This document shows, one piece after another, positions 50,608-53,036 of a DNA stretch of 53,036 nt. The stretch comes from an uncultured Nesterenkonia sp. (GTDB lineage Bacteria > Actinomycetota > Actinomycetes > Actinomycetales > Micrococcaceae), in NCBI GenBank assembly GCA_946222885.1, contig CAMIAK010000016.1:1-53036 (forward strand), given 5' to 3'. Within the stretch, counting starts at the first letter, position 1; each line of letters starts with the position of its first letter. The notes under the pieces were generated by a model. The model was not told where the DNA came from and did not search any database. It saw only the letters and a program-made list of their open reading frames with translations. A program made the position numbers and the translations under genes.

Positions 50608-51354
50608 GTGGACTCACCGCTCTGGTGGCATGAGGATGCCGCAGGCGGCGTCCGCGTCGCCTTCACCTCTGTCCGGGCGGGGAACCTGGGCACCCACGTC
50701 GGTGACCCTGGCCGAGCCCGGGAGAACCGGCATCGCCTGGAGGAGGCCCTCGGGCTGGAGCCCGGCTCGGTCAGCTATCTGCGCCAGGTCCACTCGCCCC
50801 ATGTGGTGGACGCCTCCGCAGAGTCCGGGCAGCGCCCCGGGCAGGAGGACCCCGAGGGGGACGCCTGGATCTCGCCGCGCGGGCAGGAGCCGATCGCTGT
50901 GATGGGTGCCGACTGCCCACCGATCCTCTTCGCCGGGGAGGCGGAGGCCGGCGTCGTCACCGCCGCCGCCCATGCCGGACGCCCGGGCCTGCTCGGAGGC
51001 GTCCTGGAGAACACGGTGGCCGCCATGCGGCGCCGGGCCCCGGAGCTGGCCGGGCCAGGGAGGGTCACCGCCTGGATCGGCCCGGGAGCCTGCGGCCGGT
51101 GCTATGAGATCCCCGAGGACATGGTCGAGGAGATCGCCGCCTCCCGGCCCGCCATCCGTTCCCGCACCTCCTGGGGGACCTCCGCCCTGGACCTGCGGGC
51201 CGAGGCGGCACACGTCCTGGAGGAGGCAGGGGTCGCCGTCGTCGACGTCGGCGGATGCACCATGGAGGACGAGTCCCTCTTCTCCCACCGGCGCAGCAGC
51301 CAGCAGGGCGCCCCGGCCGGCCGCATCGCCGGTATCATCTGGACCCGTGACTGA
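50608..51354 (+). CDS. pgeF: YfiH/PgeF-family purine nucleosidase or editing protein (laccase domain)
   Basis: The 248-residue protein has the multicopper-like YfiH fold: YLRQVHSPHVVDA, VMGADCPPILF, AAAHAGRPGLLGGVLENT, WIGPGACGRCYEI and FSHRRSSQQGAPAGR. The His-Cys-His zinc site is intact (RQVHS, ADCPP, AAHAGR). Proteins of this family have been called polyphenol oxidase; better-supported roles are purine nucleoside phosphorolysis/deamination or removal of L-Ser from peptidoglycan precursors (PgeF). The latter fits its place after ftsZ. GTG 50608 follows GGAGGCGAC. Confidence 0.85.
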   Translation: MDSPLWWHEDAAGGVRVAFTSVRAGNLGTHVGDPGRARENRHRLEEALGLEPGSVSYLRQVHSPHVVDASAESGQRPGQEDPEGDAWISPRGQEPIAVMGADCPPILFAGEAEAGVVTAAAHAGRPGLLGGVLENTVAAMRRRAPELAGPGRVTAWIGPGACGRCYEIPEDMVEEIAASRPAIRSRTSWGTSALDLRAEAAHVLEEAGVAVVDVGGCTMEDESLFSHRRSSQQGAPAGRIAGIIWTRD

Positions 51355-52090
51355 TCGCCGCGCAGAAGAGCTCGCCCGGAACCTGGCCGCCGTGCAGGAG
51401 CGCATCGCCCGTGCCGTCCGGGCGGCCGGACGCGATGAGCCGCCTGCGCTCATCGTGGTCACCAAGCACTTCCCCGCCGAGGACGTGGCCCGGCTCTACG
51501 CGCTCGGCGTCCGCGAGGTCGGCGAGAACAAGGACCAGGAGGCCTCCGCGAAGGCGCAGGAGGCCGCCTCGCTGCTGCGTGAGCGGCACGGAGAGGCCTA
51601 CGACGCCGACCCGCTGCGCTGGCACTTCGTCGGCCAGCTGCAGTCCAATAAGGCCAGATCCGTGGCCGGCTACGTCTGCTCGGTGCACTCCCTGGACCGC
51701 ACCTCCCTGCTGAAGGGGCTGAGGAAGGCCGCCGCCGAGCGTCAGGAGCCGCTGGACTGCCTCATCCAGGTGGACCTGCGCGAACAGATCCCGGATGGGG
51801 ACCGCCGCGGCGGCGCCGCACCTGAGGAGATCCCGCAGCTGGCCGCAGGGGCGGCCGAGGCCCAGGGGCTGCGGCTGGCAGGGCTCATGGCGGTGGCCCC
51901 GCTGGAGGAGCCGGCCGGGCCCGCCTTCGCCCGGCTGCAGGAGCTCCACCGCCGGCTGCTCGCGGAGCACCCCGGGGCTGACATGGTCTCGGCAGGGATG
52001 AGCGGGGACCTGGAGGAGGCCGTGGCCCACGGCGCGACACACCTGCGCATCGGCCGTGATGTCCTCGGTGCGCGCCCCTATCCCAGGTAG
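51347..52090 (+). CDS. yggS: YggS/YlmE-family PLP-binding protein
   Basis: From GTG 51347 the protein has 247 residues and the single-domain alanine-racemase-like barrel that holds PLP on the Lys of IVVTKHFP. WHFVGQLQSNKA, the SVHSLDR segment and VSAGMSGDLEEAVAHGATHLRIG are family motifs. It keeps PLP homeostasis rather than catalysing a known reaction. The start overlaps the pgeF end by eight bases. TATCAT eight bases before the GTG could be an internal -10, although it also encodes the conserved GIIW of pgeF. Confidence 0.92.
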   Translation: MTDRRAEELARNLAAVQERIARAVRAAGRDEPPALIVVTKHFPAEDVARLYALGVREVGENKDQEASAKAQEAASLLRERHGEAYDADPLRWHFVGQLQSNKARSVAGYVCSVHSLDRTSLLKGLRKAAAERQEPLDCLIQVDLREQIPDGDRRGGAAPEEIPQLAAGAAEAQGLRLAGLMAVAPLEEPAGPAFARLQELHRRLLAEHPGADMVSAGMSGDLEEAVAHGATHLRIGRDVLGARPYPR

Positions 52091-52093
52091 TCT
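52088..52093 (+). promoter_or_regulatory. -10 TAGTCT upstream of sepF
   Basis: TAGTCT overlaps the yggS stop and would give a leader of about 40 bases carrying AGGAG before ATG 52139. No clear -35. Confidence 0.4.
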
Positions 52094-52138
52094 CGAACTC
52101 GCGCAGCGAGAACCCGATTCTTCCTCAGGAGACCCCTC

Positions 52139-52810
52139 ATGGCCGGTGCTTTCAAGAAGACCATGATCTACCTCGGCTTGGCCGACGGAGACGACTACAG
52201 CGACGAGAGCTTCAGCAACGAGCAGAAGAGCTCCTCCCGCAGCTCTCAGCACGCTGCCGAGCCCCGCTCTGCGCAGACGGCTCCGGCCGCCCGTGAGACC
52301 TCCGCGCGCAGCAGCACCGCCGGTGCGCCCCAGGCCGCCGGTGCGGTGACGGCTGCGGCCGCCGACAGCAGCGAAGTGGTGCGCCTGAACCCTGCGGAGC
52401 AGGAGGCCGGCGCCTCCTCCGCGGAGCAGTACAACAGCAGCAGCCTTGCTGTGGACCCGGAGTACCGGGCCCCCGTCACCCCGATCAAGCGTGCCCCCTC
52501 CTCCCGCGACGAGAGCTCCGAGATGCGTAAAATCACCACTGTTCACCCGCGCTCCTACAACGACGCCAAGGTCATCGGTGAGTCCTTCCGGGACAACATC
52601 CCGGTCATCATGAACGTCACGGAGATGGGCGAGGCCGAGGCCAAGCGGCTGGTGGACTTCTCCGCCGGCCTCGTGTTCGGGCTGGGCGGCTCCATCGAGC
52701 GCGTGACCAACAAGGTGTTCCTGCTGACCCCGAAGAACGTGGAAGTCCTGGCCGAGGAGCGTGCCGCCGCCGAGGCGCCGTCCTCCGCCCAGTTCTTCAA
52801 CCAGAGCTGA
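52139..52810 (+). CDS. sepF: Cell division protein SepF
   Basis: SepF anchors FtsZ to the membrane in organisms without FtsA. The 223-residue protein has an N-terminal amphipathic stretch (MAGAFKKTMIYLGLADGD) for membrane binding and a Ser/Ala/Glu-rich linker (about 20-125). The C-terminal SepF domain begins at RKITTVHPRSYNDAKVIGE, with FRDNIPVIMNVTEM and VDFSAGLVFGLGGSIERVTNKVFLLTP. AGGAG precedes ATG 52139. Confidence 0.96.
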   Translation: MAGAFKKTMIYLGLADGDDYSDESFSNEQKSSSRSSQHAAEPRSAQTAPAARETSARSSTAGAPQAAGAVTAAAADSSEVVRLNPAEQEAGASSAEQYNSSSLAVDPEYRAPVTPIKRAPSSRDESSEMRKITTVHPRSYNDAKVIGESFRDNIPVIMNVTEMGEAEAKRLVDFSAGLVFGLGGSIERVTNKVFLLTPKNVEVLAEERAAAEAPSSAQFFNQS

Positions 52811-52834
52811 CCTGCGTCCGCTCCGGCACTGACG

Positions 52835-52840
52835 TATCCT
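52835..52840 (+). promoter_or_regulatory. -10 TATCCT, leaderless promoter of yggT
   Basis: TATCCT ends eight bases before GTG 52849 with no ribosome site between. Confidence 0.45.
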
Positions 52841-52848
52841 GAACCACT

Positions 52849-53036
52849 GTGGATCTCATCACCGCGCCCCTCTACCTGCTGCTGGCCGTCTATCAGCTCG
52901 CGCTGGTCGTCCGGATCATCTTCGACATGACCCAGCAGTACGCCCGCTTCTGGCGGCCCAAGGGCCTCGCCCTGCTGCTGGCGATCGGCGTCTACGCCGT
53001 CACCGACCCGCCCATCAAGTGGCTGCAGAGGCGGGG
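52849..53036 (+). CDS. YggT-family membrane protein, cut by the window end
   Basis: GTG 52849 opens a frame of 62 visible codons with a first helix (ITAPLYLLLAVYQLALVVRII). A conserved polar loop with RFWRPKGL follows, then a second hydrophobic stretch leading to VTDPPIKWLQRR. That is the YggT layout, usually about 95 residues, so roughly a third is missing beyond 53036. YggT follows sepF in most actinobacterial dcw clusters and is thought to help division or osmotic homeostasis; its role is not firmly known. Confidence 0.88.
   Translation, partial: MDLITAPLYLLLAVYQLALVVRIIFDMTQQYARFWRPKGLALLLAIGVYAVTDPPIKWLQRR

Overview
This window is a chromosomal stretch of a high-GC actinobacterium, most likely of the family Micrococcaceae (Nesterenkonia- or Arthrobacter-like). 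That placement is inferred from: a tmRNA whose tag reads AESKRTDFALAA; a fused 2-oxoglutarate decarboxylase/E2 protein; a division cluster without ftsA but with sepF; a class II DAHP synthase next to a PknL-like kinase; and a MurE whose substrate motif lacks the arginine expected for meso-diaminopimelate, pointing to L-lysine peptidoglycan. About 93% of the window is coding, mostly in tightly packed operons.

Layout. Positions 1-1300 hold an IS1249-like (IS256 family) element whose transposase has an in-frame amber codon. It abuts the terminator of the tmRNA gene ssrA (1503-1878, minus). Upstream of ssrA, on the same strand, are hisN, rsgA and aroA (4-base overlaps between them) and a DoxX-family gene. 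Diverging from these is a thiol-stress sigma factor (SigH/SigR type) with its zinc-binding anti-sigma factor. A 16-bp bidirectional terminator separates them from a 24-codon gene for ribosomal protein bL37. Next come a degenerate SGNH-hydrolase-like gene, kgd (1283 residues), a GuaB1-type GMP reductase and two tandem CNNM/CorC-type membrane proteins.

Positions 16.0-19.1 kb form a zinc uptake locus (znuA-znuC-znuB, with tail-to-tail zur). It has a likely Zur operator over the znuA -35 element. Then follow a HIT protein, tRNA-Leu(CAG), the RNA helicase HrpA, a PlsC-type acyltransferase, an alpha/beta hydrolase, a small membrane protein, an acyl-CoA ligase, class II DAHP synthase, a PknL-like kinase, a polyprenyl diphosphate synthase and DNA polymerase IV.

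Positions 33.2-53.0 kb are the complete actinobacterial dcw cluster: DUF3040 gene, terminator, mraZ, rsmH, ftsL, ftsI, murE, murF, mraY, murD, ftsW, murG, murC, ftsQ, ftsZ, pgeF, yggS, sepF and a yggT cut by the window end. These make the lipid II precursor and flip or polymerise it at the septum. The mraZ promoter carries three GTGGGG boxes at exact 10-bp spacing.

A pattern running through the window is leaderless expression: many genes have a TAnnnT -10 hexamer placed 6-9 bases before the start codon and no Shine-Dalgarno sequence. In one case (idsA/dinB) two divergent -10 hexamers overlap. No CRISPR array, prophage or recognisable defence island is present. The less ordinary content is regulatory architecture (two-promoter sigH, overlapping leaderless promoters, structured ftsZ leader), small or decayed genes (bL37, catalytic-site-less SGNH protein, amber transposase) and the MurE specificity motif.
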